DNA of 64,000 nucleotides from contig JAPWDM010000005.1 in the NCBI GenBank assembly GCA_035578155.1, positions 31,612,108 through 31,676,107 on the forward strand, written 5' to 3'. A program made the translations under genes and the position numbers. Shown here piece after piece: positions 12,861 through 25,328 of this stretch. The DNA comes from Brachynemurus nebulosus (lineage: Eukaryota > Arthropoda > Insecta > Neuroptera > Myrmeleontidae). Every line of letters begins with the position of its first letter. Position 1 is the stretch's first letter. The notes beneath the pieces are model-generated. The model had not been told where the DNA came from and made no database searches. It saw nothing but the letters and a program-made list of their open reading frames with translations.

Positions 12861-14098
12861 CGCATAACCGCCTCTCTCCTCCAAGATATCTATATGCAAA
12901 GTTTTAAATTGACGCGTGTTGAAGCGTGTCAAACAAACGAGCTCACTTTTACATTTATAATATTAATTAGGAAGTTAAGATAACGAATATGTAGTGATCA
13001 AATTTTAGTAGTTCTTTCATCACCATTATATACGAAATCCACTGTATTTGTATGCATATAAAAGGAAATTCTTTTTTTATCTATCGTTTATAGATGGCGC
13101 ATGACAACAGAACATGATTATTATACTATTGAGACTCATTCGACAAAGCACTTAATGGTTTATTTCTACAATTAAAACTATCGTTAGCTAACCGTTAAAT
13201 AAAATTAAACTCCAACAAATTCATTCTATTTTTTTTTTTATTTATTTGTTTTATTTATTTTGTTTTATAGCTTTTTTTTGTTATAAATTGTAATTTGTCT
13301 GAATATTTTTTTTATTTTTATTACAATTATTATCATACTTTTTTTGTTATTAAACAGTAAATAATTTTTTTATGAAAATTTATTGTCATTTATTTGTGTT
13401 ATTTATTTCAGTTGTAATTAACATAGCGAGACACTTTTAACTACAAAAATAATGTGACAATATTTTATTTTTTTTTTAGAAATGATGGTAATTAAGAACA
13501 TAAACACAATTAAAATAAATCACTTTCGTAATAATTAATAGAAAACTGTAAACATAAAATAATTTTACTCCAATTTTTTAACGAGTGATCAAAAATAAAA
13601 AGAAATATTTTTGTTTAATTTTGAACAAGAAAAAGTTCTAAATAAGTTATTTATGGTTCAGTTTTTGGAATCGTTCTCAGTAGAATTATTCTGAGTTTCT
13701 TTTATTTACATTTATTTCAGTTACCTTTTAGATATAGATTCTATATTCTAATAGTTGAATTATCTACAAAATCTAGAATTTTCAAAACTGGTCAAAAATT
13801 ACAATTACACATATTATACACACAATAATATTTTTAAAAAATGGCATCATTTAATTGAAAATGGTATAATTTTATATATTTTCAATTCAAAATTTGACGA
13901 TGATAAAATTCCCTAACGACAAGTCGCGGAACTAACATATGACAGATCATTTTCATACAGTTGAATTTTCTAATAGCAATTTAATAAAATTTTCACGTAA
14001 ATTGTGTATATAATTACGTGATTTAAAGTGTTGAGATGAACAGCCGCCATTTGAACACAAAAGAAAAGGGAGTACCTACTTACTGATGTATTCCACAG
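12861..14098. other. Very AT-rich stretch, nothing recognised
   Basis: Low-complexity T-rich sequence (13220-13480) and no supported gene. Confidence 0.4.
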
Positions 14099-14360
14099 TG
14101 CAGGAACTACAAAAGGAAAGGACTGAGTTTTCATCGTTTTCCTACCAGTGTCAAACTTAAAAATACATTATGAAACTATTCCTAAAATGAAAGCTCCATC
14201 AGTATTTATGCGTGTTTGCTCAGAACATTTTAAGGTGTCAATATTACATTCCACTTCATGTGAATAACTTAATACTCCAGAAATTTGTGCAGCTAAACTC
14301 AGATATCTTATGTTATTGAAATTTCGTTTTTTAACACCAACCCACATTAACATTCCACTT
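14099..14360 (+). pseudogene. Broken THAP (C2CH zinc finger) domain
   Basis: Two frames carry the landmarks of a THAP DNA-binding domain in the right order. Frame one reads CRNYKRKGLSFHRFPTS, with the conserved SFHRFP block, and ends where a TGA at 14170-14172 replaces what is probably the conserved tryptophan codon. Frame two (from ~14187) reads KAPSVFMRVCSEHF, which contains the second Cys-His pair CSEHF. About 90 bp further, LTPTHINIP resembles the AVPT-type end of the domain. THAP domains occur in P-element and Kolobok-type transposases and in cellular regulators. The stop, frameshift and missing first cysteine region mark it as a relic. Whether it is a transposase or a host gene fragment is not decidable here. 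Confidence 0.7.
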
Positions 14361-14652
14361 TTAAAATATTGTCACACTTGCGAAGGTCTCGTAGTATTTT
14401 TTACTCTTTCATAAATGTTCAACAAAGAAATCATCACAAAATTTTTATAAAGCAATGAAATAATATTAATCATATGTCATATATTAGTTTCACAAACGCT
14501 CACCAGGGAAATATTATCATCGCCACTTAAATGACGCCAATATCTCTTTGTATGCATGTATTTTCTTACCACCTACTATTCTTTAAAGAAATTAAAAAAT
14601 TCAAATACTTGTCAATAAATTAACGAATATGGTTAGATTTTAAATCAAGTTA

Positions 14653-15205
14653 CAGCTGAACCGTTTTTTATGCGGTCCTTTTTTAAGCGATTTTTTTATA
14701 GGATATTTTTTATGCAGTTTCTAAAAAAAATTGCCATTAAAATGCATAATATAAATCAAAATCAAGAGACTTAAGTAAGAAAATTAAGCATATACTATAC
14801 TAACTTTCCTTGATAAAAATACTTTTTAAAGGCTTTTAAGTATTTAATCAATACATTGCATAAGAACATAAGTTATTGCATCATTTAATTTTTTTACAGA
14901 TGTATTTTTCAATATTTCCATAATATTATAAAATTGAAAAAAAAAAATGTTTCTAAGTGTAAATTAATGCCTTATCTTGTTTATAGAAGCAACATCTGAG
15001 GAAATTTCTAAGTTTTGAGGGTTTTAAGTTATGTTTCTTCGATGAAACTTTTTTTATGCGGTCCCGATCACCGCATACAAAAAGTTTTTTTTGCAATCTG
15101 GATCGAATCGATACCTACTCTCTATAGGTATTTATGATATTTTTGAATATATTTTTTTTATGCGATTATTTTTATGCGGTCCCTATCCACCGTACAAAAA
15201 AAGAA
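14653..15205. mobile_element. Tigger/pogo-like MITE (family G), copy 1
   Basis: Starts TA|cagctgaaccgttttttatg and carries the ATGCGGT core near the left end. The core recurs inside at 15052-15095 (inverted pair tttttatgcggtcccgatc...ccgcatacaaaaa) and at the degraded right end near 15205. It aligns along its full length with 31949-32469. TA target preference and this style of TIR fit pogo/Tigger non-autonomous elements (inference). Confidence 0.75.
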
Positions 15206-15299
15206 TCAACAAAGAATCAATACTAACCCTTCCAATAAATTTCATTTTATGATACAAAAATATTAAAACTTAGAATACGAATGCAACATCTATATTCTA

Positions 15300-15704
15300 A
15301 AATCTAAATTGCCAGAATTTGTAATAATTTAAAATGTGGAAAAGAATGATTCGTTTCTTGAATATAATGCAGATGAAACTGATAAAAACACTGTTGATTG
15401 AAGTGGTATCAAACATATACGAATATTTTTACTGTAAAATTGATTAACTTGTAAAAATTTTAAAGATAAATTTAAGTAATTTTTTTTTTCATTTATATTC
15501 TTAGTTGATGAATTAAATCGGTTTTATCGACAAGTTAATATACAATGTTATTGAAAAAATTTAAGTTTTGCAACATAGCTCGAAAACCATAAACGCTATA
15601 AAGCTTCCGACGATATCAATCGGTTGCTCCCACCACAGCTTTTATTGGGAATTTTTTGGCTCTTATAAAAATGAAAACTTTCAAAAAACTCACCCCTGTA
15701 TATA
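15300..15704 (-). mobile_element. Repeat J, copy 1
   Basis: Reverse complement of 45973-46425, with shared blocks gcaaccgatt, ggttttcgagctat and cagtgtt. The outer end is taCAGGGGTGAGTTTTTTGAAAG (on the minus strand), next to TA. Probably a Tc1/mariner-like MITE. Confidence 0.65.
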
Positions 15705-15780
15705 CATCTAACCATATTACGTTTGATCACTGATATAGAAGAATATACCTTTACAATATTATATACCTTTCCTTCTTCCA

Positions 15781-15782
<2 letters not shown>

Positions 15783-15838
<56 letters not shown>

Positions 15839-15887
15839 CCATATATTATTATATATATATATATCATTATATATATATATATTTATT

Positions 15888-15954
<67 letters not shown>
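15783..15954. repeat. Interrupted (TA)n microsatellite
   Basis: Three TA blocks separated by ttccatatattatt-like spacers. It abuts the palindromic element beginning at 15955. Confidence 0.95.
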
Positions 15955-15956
<2 letters not shown>

Positions 15957-16665
15957 AGGTGGTCCAGAATTATGTACCGTAATTGCTAGAGCTGATAGTA
16001 CCCTCAAAAATAATAGTATCTTTTCATGTACACTTTTTTTGAAAACTCAATAATAAGGGAGATACAACCCTGTAAAGGGGTGAAACGAAAACCATTTTTT
16101 CCTAAATATTTTCCAAACGCTTTTTAATAAGGGACTGACATTTTAGGGGAACTTATTTTATGTTAGGATTAAATTTATGTCAACACTTATTCCACCACTT
16201 ATGACTAAGGGGTGGTTTTGGGTGGTAGATATGAGTTATCACGTCTTTTCATTTTTAATTTGCAATTATTTAAACAAAATCCTTGACAATATGATTCTTC
16301 AGACAATTTCACGCAAAAAAGGTATACTTGTTACATTTCGATAAATAATACCGTTTTCGAGTATTTTAAAGTAGAAATATCTATTTCCAAATTATCCCCT
16401 AATCGTAAGTGATGGAACAATTGATACCATAAATTTAATTATGCTAATGTTCATACGTGCTCCTAAAATATAAATCCAGTAATCAAAAGCGCGCCTAAAA
16501 AATAAAAAAAAGAAGTCAGATTCGTTTCACTCCTCTACATTTTACCCCTATGCTTTATCTCCCTTATTATTGAGTTTTGGAAAAAAGTGTAGATGAAAAG
16601 GTACTATTATTTTTGAACATACTATCAGCTCTATCAATTACGGTACATAATTCTGGACCACCCTG
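15955..16665. mobile_element. 711-bp fully palindromic MITE, TIR CARGGTGGTCCAGAATTATG
   Basis: The left end caaggtggtccagaattatg matches the inverted right end cataattctggaccaccctg. The outer ~140 bp of each arm pair closely and homology continues inward (ccaccacttatgactaaggg against its inverted copy near 16395-16420), so nearly the whole element is an inverted repeat. TA lies on both sides. No transposase remains. Consistent with a Tc1/mariner-type foldback MITE. Confidence 0.85.
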
Positions 16666-16689
16666 TATATATATACACATAAGTACATA

Positions 16690-17679
16690 TTACTAAAATT
16701 AAAATTACACAAAAAGAGTTGAAAAAGGAATGGGAAAATAAATGAGGATTACAAAAAGGAAAAGACCACGGTATATAATCATAAATTACCTGAAGCGGTT
16801 ACCACTAATGAACTTTACAGAGTTAGTTTAGTTCTATATCGTCTGCATGTACATACAAGTACAATATGAGGTCATTAAAAGATGGTAAGTATGAATCAAT
16901 AGTTATATATTTCGACTCATATATAAAATGTATTACATACATAGATAAAATGTTTTTTAAGTATATTTTACGTATTTTATTTGCATAATGAATATTAAAC
17001 TATAGAATATCTTGTTGCATTACTCACATGCTTATAGAGATAGAAAAATTCTTCTTCATATGCAATTATTATGGTTTTCTTTTCACTCTTGTTATTATTT
17101 GACCTTTAGGCAACTTCATTTTATTCTTATTTGTACAGACTAGCAACGATTATGAAAAATTAAAATATAACTTGAATTACAAGCTCAAGTAATACTCAAA
17201 TAAATTTTTAATTATTAAGGGATTATATTATTTACTATAATTATCGTTAATTTAGTTTGGTTATTTTAAAAATAAATACGATGAAATATAATAAGAATCT
17301 AATTAATATACAGAACCACAAATAATTAGTGGTCATGAAGCTTAGCGCAGTAATTTTAGATTTAATCCTAAAATGTAAGACCGAAAACCACGGTCAGGAA
17401 CAGCCTGCGGTCGGGGAAAAGTATTCCGAAATTCTATACGAAATGTTATTTATAGTGACTGGCTTCGCTCGCTAAACGACTCTAAAATAGAGATGTTGTC
17501 GGAAGTAATTTTTTTGTCTCATTCTCACTCATTTTGAAAAAGGGGGCGGAGGGAGTGAGGTTAGTAACTAATAAGGAATTAATATAATTTATGAATAAGA
17601 GCCAAAAATAAAAGGCAATGAAATAGACCACTCTGCTCAAACGTTACGAAGATTCGAAAATTTATTTTGCGATTTTAGT
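16690..17679. other. AT-rich stretch, nothing recognised
   Basis: No gene. A GC-richer patch at 17380-17420 and 17455-17560 (ttcgctcgctaaacgac, later a g-rich run) is unassigned; a similar phrase ttcgctcgctagacgat occurs near 54065. Confidence 0.35.
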
Positions 17680-17827
17680 AATCCTCAATCACTACGAATA
17701 AGTGGTCCATAATCACTATGAACTTACTACCCAGTTTTTCATGATCACTGTGATCTTACTACTCAGTGGTTCACAATCACTATGACCTACTACCCAGTGG
17801 TCCTTAATAACTATGATCTTACTACCG
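17680..17827. repeat. Minisatellite, ~32 bp x ~4.5
   Basis: Units start near 17701, 17733, 17765 and 17796 with the consensus agtggtccataatcactatg followed by acttactaccc. Units differ by several substitutions. Confidence 0.8.
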
Positions 17828-19832
17828 TTTAGCTGTTTATTTTAGGTCTATAATACCCTGATCTCACATAATATTAACCTCACATTAACTTCCTTCATAA
17901 TTTAATAGTATTTGAGAAGAAATTTCTCCAAAATTCTGAACAGCCTAATATAATATATAGCCTATGTCAGCTTGGAATTGTTTAGCTTCGGAACAGTGAA
18001 AAAATTTTCAAAGTAATTAATTTTGGAACTTTTGGAGTCCTTAAAACCCTGGCAAACCTCATGGAACACAGCTAATGTTAGTTTGGAATAGTTTAACTTT
18101 TGTAACAGTAAAAAAAAAAAAAAAAATTTAAAATTTACTGCGATACAAATTTTCTCTCTTTATTATATTACTATACATTACCAAAGATTTAGCCTATTTC
18201 AAATTTCATTTGTACTCGTACTTTGTATGACACACTAAATAAATTAAAACATCAACTTGGTCATGATTATACCTATCTACTGTACCGAATATTATGCAAT
18301 ACAAATACATTAAATATTAATAAGTTTTGTTTGGACATGAAACAATCATTTGAAATATTGATTTTATTTTCAATTTGAAACGTTCAATTATATTAAAACA
18401 TTTTGTGTGTTTAACAAAATTTTCATAAATTTTTAATCATTACCGCACAGACAACACAGAGATATTTATAATGATGTTATAATTATAGCTATACGACCCG
18501 TTCTATAACATTTAATTAAATATATTGCGAAATACTAAAAAAAAAAATCCGTCAACTGCAAGTTGTACTTACGCAAATAGTGTTCCGTACATTCGATTAG
18601 GGATAAAAGTAAATAATTGTTCTCGATTTCTAAACGATCGTGTTTTTATTCTGACCTATAGTTGACCATAAAATAACAGAAATATTTTACTTAGTATATT
18701 AACGTGTATGGCGTCTGGGCTTCTTTCAATAACTATTAGCAACTGTGACGGTAATCTATAACGTCACACCAACACCTTCAATACGTTAATTTAAATCGTT
18801 TCCACTGCCTAAGATCTTTACTTCTTCGTTATCACTAATGTCTAATTACTACCACGAATCGATGTAACACTGATCAGTCATTGATAAAGATACTTAACAC
18901 ACGCCTCTAGATTGGGTGAACCACGCTCTGCTACCATTGATATAACTGATTTCCCTATTTGACTCACGTAAGTATACTTGAACTTCTGAAACAATACGTT
19001 GTTAATCCGGGTTACCAAATAATCAAAACCACACCCCCATTCAATTTTTCATTTAGTCTTCCTTTTTTAAATTCTAAGACTTATTTTATAAAAAAAATTA
19101 CCAAAATAAAATTTACACCGGGCTTCCTTTGTAAGAACCAAAAAAATTATATAAAAAAATGAACTTTTTTTGGTAAGGATGAGAAATAACATTTTTGTGC
19201 TGTTGAATTTGTGCTTCAGTAAGCTTTCCTTTGACCCTACAAAAAACCTTTGAGAAAAAATCCCCATTCCCGTAGTTACTCCAAAATCAAAATTCATCCT
19301 TACATCTATAAAATTTCGCGAAAATCTTCTCTGACAAACGAACAGTGTTCCAATTTTGGTACGGAATACTTAAAATATTATTGTTACAGGGTGTAGTTGT
19401 TACTAGTGGGAAACTGGCACTGCTTTTGCGATTATTTACACCATTTCATGCTGCTAATATGTATGTATCTTGTTTAAATATGTATAAAATTGTTATTTTT
19501 CAAATATCTATGTAGGTATATCTGTTACATAAACAAAATTATCATCATGAATATTCCACACTCAACAAACAGTAATGCATAATTTTTCGCTTGACATAAC
19601 AACAAACTGTTTATAAAACCATTTATCAGGATTAACAATGAAATAACTCAATATACATTCAAACAACCATCCTCCGACATTTATGATATGAAAAATTATA
19701 TTTACAATTAAACGATGTTTATTGACTCAAATAATTTGAATGTTAACAATATTATTATAATGTGAAAATGAAAAATGAACTAGAGCGAGAATAATTTTGC
19801 CTCAATCAATGTAGTTTGTAATCAAAAAAAAA
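17828..19832. other. AT-rich stretch; possible 5' exon end near 18967
   Basis: No coding frame is supported. Sequence at 18700-18965 is less AT-rich and ends cactcac|gtaagtat, a consensus splice donor at about 18967-18968. It could be the end of a non-coding first exon, but nothing else supports this. Confidence 0.25.
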
Positions 19833-21327
19833 CCGTGAGCAGCGGGGCCCCATCACGGTAGTCGAATTTTCCCCTTCATCTTCGGTATTGAATGTCTACA
19901 AGCGAAATGTGATTGAAAGTCTACAACCGAATTGTCATTTTGTTGGTTTCAAATCTGGTGATGAGTGTTCGGCTGATCGAGGCTTTAAGAAAAGGTTTTA
20001 AGTATTTAAGGGCTGTATCTCAGTAAATTTCAATTTTGTGCCGAAAACAGGTAGCAGAAAAAAAGCCAACACAATTCGTACGAGGACATTCCTGCCCATG
20101 TTTATCCGCTAATTGCCTTTATGTTTTAGTTTTAAATATTAAAAAAGGACCTTCAATAGTAAACTGGAAGGCCTTTATAAAGATATTTTTTCTTTCCAAA
20201 AAAATCCAAAATTTCTATTTTATAAATACTAAAAATCCAAAATTCCTAATTTATAAATAAACAGTGACTTTAATAACATTTTTAAATTACTTAATATGTA
20301 TGTATTTCATTTGTCATAAAAGTAAGTTCACTTTTTTTAAATTTTTTAAAATTACTATTCGCCTACTTGTATTTAGAATAAACATAATGCTTTTAAAACA
20401 CATTTAACAATAGCATTCAATTCCGATGTAAAAATGGGAGAAGTGGGGGGAAAAGTGATGTGGACTCCCTACAAGGTACTAGCTGGATACTAACTGAATA
20501 CACGTACAAAATTTCAGCCCTCTAGGTTTCCTTATGGAGTCTCTAGACGTGTTAGAAAACAAACAAAAAAATTAAGGAAATATTGGCGTAAAAATCGTGG
20601 GGGTAAGGGTTAAAAGTTGAAACCTCCAAAAAACAGTGTCTGGCTATTAGCTTAACCTGTACACCAAATTTCAGCCCTCTAGGTTTATTTGGGGAGATTT
20701 TGACCCGAACGAAACTGTTAAAAAACAAGAAAAATCATGTTCTTTTGGATATAAAAATGGTGGGGGTAGGGGTTAAAAGTCGAGACCCCCAAAAGGCACC
20801 CCCTTGATACTAAGTCAATCCGAATACAAAATTTCAGCCCTCTAGGTTTATTCGGGTGACCTGTGCGAGTGGTACAAACTTCGAAAACGTCGAAAATGCA
20901 TGAAATTGTAGCTTAAAAATGAGGTGGGTGGGGGTAAAATATTAAAACCTCCAAAAAGCACAACCTAGGTACGAACTTTATCAACACACCAAATTTCAAC
21001 CCTCTACGTTAATTCTGGGGGGCTGGGGGCCTGTTAGATCCAGCGAAAATCGTTTTTCCCCCCTCTACTCCCACCATATCATCCTAGGAAGCTGAATTTT
21101 GGATATGTTGTAGATAATTGACCGAAACATTATTTAAAACCGGTTTGAAAAAGTTTTATTGCTTTTCCGCCCCCCACCACCCCCTTAAAGGTCGGGTCAG
21201 AAAAAAAATTTGCCCAAAATTTGACCCCACTTTGATAGTATGAGGTGCCTCGAAAATGAGCCCCATTTACCAAATTTCATCTCTTAACTTCCATAGGGGG
21301 CCCCTACAAAAATTAAAAGGTGGCGGG

Positions 21328-21362
<35 letters not shown>

Positions 21363-21485
21363 CATTTTTTTTTTCTACATATTCGTGTTCTACGGGTCCG
21401 AAAACGGATAGCGCCCCTACTCTCGCCTCTCGCAGCTCTTATCGTATAGACTGTATAAGTCTAATTTTTCGGAGAAAATTCGACT
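19833..21485 (+). mobile_element. AB repeat element, complete copy
   Basis: Starts ccgtgagcagcggggcccca, where ccgtga pairs with tcacgg to form a terminal stem, and ends aattcgact before a long poly(A). A half to ~20331, B half after. The four ~160-bp subrepeats are marked by atttcagccctctagg at about 20511, 20671, 20835 and 20997. A short (TA)n lies at 21331-21358. Very similar to 5362-7078. Insertion beside an A-run at both ends could mean target-primed retroposition or insertion into A-rich DNA. No coding sequence that survives in all copies. Confidence 0.85.
21331..21358. repeat. (TA)n microsatellite, short
   Basis: Only ~28 bp of TA, at the position where other AB copies carry 75-94 bp. 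Confidence 0.95.
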
Positions 21486-21509
21486 AAAAAAAAAAAAAAA
21501 AAAAAAAAA
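21486..21509. repeat. Poly(A) tract at AB element end
   Basis: 24 consecutive A following the terminal cgact. All AB copies end with cgact plus A-run, here longest. Confidence 0.9.
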
Positions 21510-22082
21510 TAGATTGAAGTCAGCTCTTTATAGGTTTTCATAATGCAAAAGCTTATATATAACTACCGACGTCTCCTAGACAGAGTAAGGCGTAGTTTAT
21601 TTTTAAGGGTATACATTTTTATTCTTTTTAAAAGTCCATCTTCATGATTACCTACAGTCGATAATTTCTAATATTTTGCATGAGAAATAAATATCATAGT
21701 CATTAAATTTTTCACCAAGCCACGATCTCTTAGCAGCTAGACTTTTGTCACAGTGCTCAGAATAAAACAAACTCACTTTGAAGCTCAGTATTTTAACAAC
21801 ATAGTTCCAGTAAAAGGAATCACAACTTCATTTTAAGAGTCCTTTGTAATGATATTCTCCGTTACGAGGTGATACCTTCATCTCTACTTGGCAGTATTAG
21901 AAAGTACCTCAAAAAATTACGAAAAGATCATGTGAAATTTTACCTACTAGCTCACACACCACGTCGTAGGACGTCAACAATTAGATATAAAGTGTACTGT
22001 TTGTCAGAATTTACCAATTGGGCGTTTTGTCATTATAGGTTATGACTGTCAAGGTGTTAATTTTTATGTTGATATAAAAATA
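21510..22082. other. AT-rich stretch, nothing recognised
   Basis: No repeat copy or coding frame identified. Confidence 0.4.
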
Positions 22083-22690
22083 TTATTTACTGGCAGTATG
22101 GCCGATGGGATTTCCCGTCGACAACATCTTTTTATTAGGTACTCACATTCTGCCCACTTTTAATGTTTTTCAAAAGCCTAAATCAATATGCACGTTTCTA
22201 ACTTCAAAAATGACAAACTTTCCATACGAACTTTCATTTCCTGTTTTAACCCCTTAGAGAATAAATTTCAAGTAACTTTTACACAACTGACTTTTATTTA
22301 TAAATAAAAGCCTAAACACCAATTTTCATATCTGCTGTGCTAAATTTCGTCCTTCTAAACCCAACAGTTTAGACTGTGCGTTGTCTGTCAGTCAGTGTTA
22401 AAGATTTATTCAATAATAAATTTTTTATTTTAATAGCCATAGAAGCATATTTTTATATACCGCTACCTTAAAAAATAACGAATTTACATACAAATTTTCA
22501 TCCCCTATTAAACACACTTAGTAGACGAATTTTCAAAAATCCTTTCTTAGTGCTCACCTACGTTACATGCGGAACTCCTCTGCAAAATTTCATTCTTCTA
22601 AACCAAGCGGTTTACTGTTTAGGCCGTTTAGGCTGTGCATTGTCTGTCAGTCAGTCAGTCAGTCAGTGTTAGAAATTTATTAAGTAGATT
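22083..22690 (+). mobile_element. Dispersed repeat F, copy 2 with (AGTC)n tail
   Basis: Opens with actggcagtatggccgatgg and contains two similar internal units. Each ends in a phrase such as ggctgtgcgttgtctgtcag followed by gtcagtcagt, the second with the longest (AGTC)n at 22646-22668. Terminates aaatttattaagtagatt as in copy 1. Probably a non-LTR/SINE-type tail; tentative. Confidence 0.6.
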
Positions 22691-22856
22691 TTTGTTCAAT
22701 AGTTCAAAGGTCACTTAACTACTTGCAAATATATTTAATATAATAACCATAATAGATTTGTTTTGAATTAATTTAGCGATAAATTATTTACGTTTAATGT
22801 AGCGTGCTTCACAAGTATTATTCTTATGAATACCTAATATAATAAAATAGTTAAAA

Positions 22857-23105
22857 ACCCGACTGCATAAAAAGCAAATAAAACGGTGAAAACAAGATGA
22901 AATAAAGAAAAAGGAAAATGAATAAAAAAGTAAAGCAGTCGGAGGCATACATCTTCTATTTTAATTCATACATGCATACATATTACATTTCTGTTTTATT
23001 TGACACAAGATGTATGCCTCCGACTGCTTTACTTTGTTAATCATTTTCATTTTTCTCTATTTCATCTTGTTTTCACCATTTTCTTTGCTTTTTACGCAGT
23101 CGGGT
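22857..23105. mobile_element. 249-bp palindromic MITE, ends ACCCGACTGC
   Basis: Arms of ~110 bp (acccgactgcataaaaagca ... and its inverted copy ending tttacgcagtcgggt) enclose a loop with catacatgcatacat. The word gcagtcgg occurs twice per arm. Confidence 0.8.
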
Positions 23106-24231
23106 TTTTTGATTTTTTAAATTAACTATTTCATTTAGGTTTTTTTAGTTGATTATTTTTGTTGGCGACTTCCTCCGTGTCAACTCGTTGTAGATTGACT
23201 AGTTGTACACACTATGTCGTTATCAACTCCTCCCACCCAGACGAATTCGTTGAGAAAAGTTACCTTTCATATAAATTTTCACCTCTTATTTTTCCGCCTT
23301 AGGGGATGCATTTTTAAAAATCTGTTCTTCGTGCTCACTTACGTTACTAAAGAAACCTCTGTGCAAAATTTCACGTTTTTAAATCTAACGATTTTTGATA
23401 TAATTTTTCATATCCTATTTTACCCCCTTGTAGGACAGATTTCCAAAATTCCCTTCTTAGTGCTCCCCTACGTTATATAAGAAATCCCTGTGTAAAATTT
23501 CACATTTTTAGACTCAACAGTTTTCTATATAAATTTTCATCCCCTATATTAATTTCCCCCCGATATAAATATCCCCCTTGTTGCTTGCTTAAGTTACTAA
23601 AAAAAACTTTGTGCAAAATTTCACGTTAATAAACCTAGCGGTTTTCTATATAGATTTTCATCCCCTATTTTAACCCCTTAGAAAGCGAAATTCTAAAAAT
23701 CCACTCTTGATGCTTGCGTTACTAAAGGAACCTTTGTACAAAATTTTACGTCTATAAACCCAGCGATTTCCTATATAAATTTTCATCCCCTATTTTACAA
23801 CCTTAATGGATCAATTTTTAGAAAAATTCTCCCTCTTGATACTCATTTACATTACTAAAGGACCCTTGTGGCTCTATGCAAAATTTTACCTTTCATAAAT
23901 TTTCATCCTCTACTTTATACCCTTAAGGGGATGAATTTCAAAAAATCTTGTCTTGGTGTTCCCTTACGTTACATAATGAAGTCTTCTGCAAAATTTCGCG
24001 TTTCGAGACCCAATGGTTTGCTATATATATTTTTCATCCCCTATTTACGGGATGAATTTTGAAATTGCATGTAGCCTATAGCACTCCCGAGATTAAGACG
24101 AATCCAGCGACACCTTCTTCACCAAAATTCGTCAAGCCGTTTGGGCTGCAGGCTGCGCCACAGAAACAGACATAGTCAGAGGATACATACATACTTCCTA
24201 AGCATACTCGCTCCTTCTGATGCAGTCGGGT
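23106..24231. repeat. Degenerate tandem region ending GCAGTCGGGT
   Basis: About six loose units each carry tttcatcccctattttaccc, cttagtgctcacttacgttac and caaaatttcacgtttataaa. These are the internal units of repeat F. The right limit gatgcagtcgggt repeats the terminus of the neighbouring palindrome, so 22857-24231 may be one composite element. Two short frames here are shadows. Confidence 0.55.
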
Positions 24232-25022
24232 AAAAAAAAATTTAAAACTAGACATTTATTTTAACAGCTTTCAATACAAGACTGTCGAATTTATACTAAA
24301 CATTCTGTATAATAAAATACACTCTATACGTACATAATAAATAAATTGTTTATATTAGCTAATTTTATATGAAATTATAATAATATAATATTAAAGTAAG
24401 CGTGAAAACTAACCATTTTCATGCGTTATAAGTTTGCTGTTCTGTTGAAAATTATTTATACATATATAGTTCAAGTTGCAACAACATTTTTTTTACCACT
24501 TGTAGATTTAAAAAGTCGTTAAGAAAATATGTGATGTTATTTTTTTTGTTTTTGTTTTTGCATTGCATTTGTTTTCATCGCAATATTACTTAAATGTGTA
24601 TAAAAAATTCACATTACTTAAAACCGAGATATTTTTCCTAAGTATGTATGGATGGAATGGTTGTTTTTTTAAGTAGAAAAAAATAAAAAATGAGTAAAAT
24701 AAATATTTTTACTTTTAACATGACGTAATACCTATGTGCAAAGGAAAAAGTATTGTATTTATGCGAAAAAATTCGATTTCCGGTTTTTGACGGCTCTATA
24801 AAAAACATTTAAACGATAACAAATGTATGTAACATCAGAAAGGAAAGGCATATTTTTTTTCAAAAAAGGAATTCGTTTGTAGATTGGGATTAAAGGGTGT
24901 AGCAGTACTTTGACGGATTAAAAGTAAGGTTCATAACCTTTAATTTAAGCTATTGTAGACCTATTTTAAGTAACACCAATTTTGGACAGTATGGGGTCCC
25001 CGTTCAGAAAGAATGTCCCATA
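24232..25022. other. AT-rich stretch, nothing recognised
   Basis: No repeat copy or coding frame identified. Confidence 0.4.
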
Positions 25023-25092
25023 TCGCGCGTCCTCTTTCTCAACCTCGTATATCAAAAACTGCATGTTTTAGGACACACAAAAAACATTAAAT

Positions 25093-25167
<75 letters not shown>

Positions 25168-25328
25168 TTATCTAAATACGTTTATATATGTAGGTAGCCA
25201 ACATCAAAGGGTGTAATTAGCATAAATCTTAAGTTCATAATGATGAACACACAGATTTAAATTCATTTTTTTTGTGTCTCTAAAAATTGGGACTTTTCAG
25301 ATACGAGGTTGAGAAAGAGTACGCGCGA
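25023..25328. mobile_element. MITE family E, copy 1, TIR TCGCGCGT, internal (TA)n
   Basis: Left end tcgcgcgtcctctttctcaa and right end ttgagaaagagtacgcgcga are inverted copies flanked by TA. The middle is a (TA)n array followed by gtaggtagccaacatcaaag. Full copy also at 59190-59514 and a half copy at 57958-58104. Confidence 0.85.
25097..25167. repeat. (TA)n microsatellite
   Basis: Internal to MITE E copy 1, same position as in copies 2 and 3. Confidence 0.97.

Noticed and set aside
22646..22668. (AGTC)n as a CRISPR-like or regulatory array
   Set aside because: It is the short tandem tail of a dispersed repeat; no spacers.
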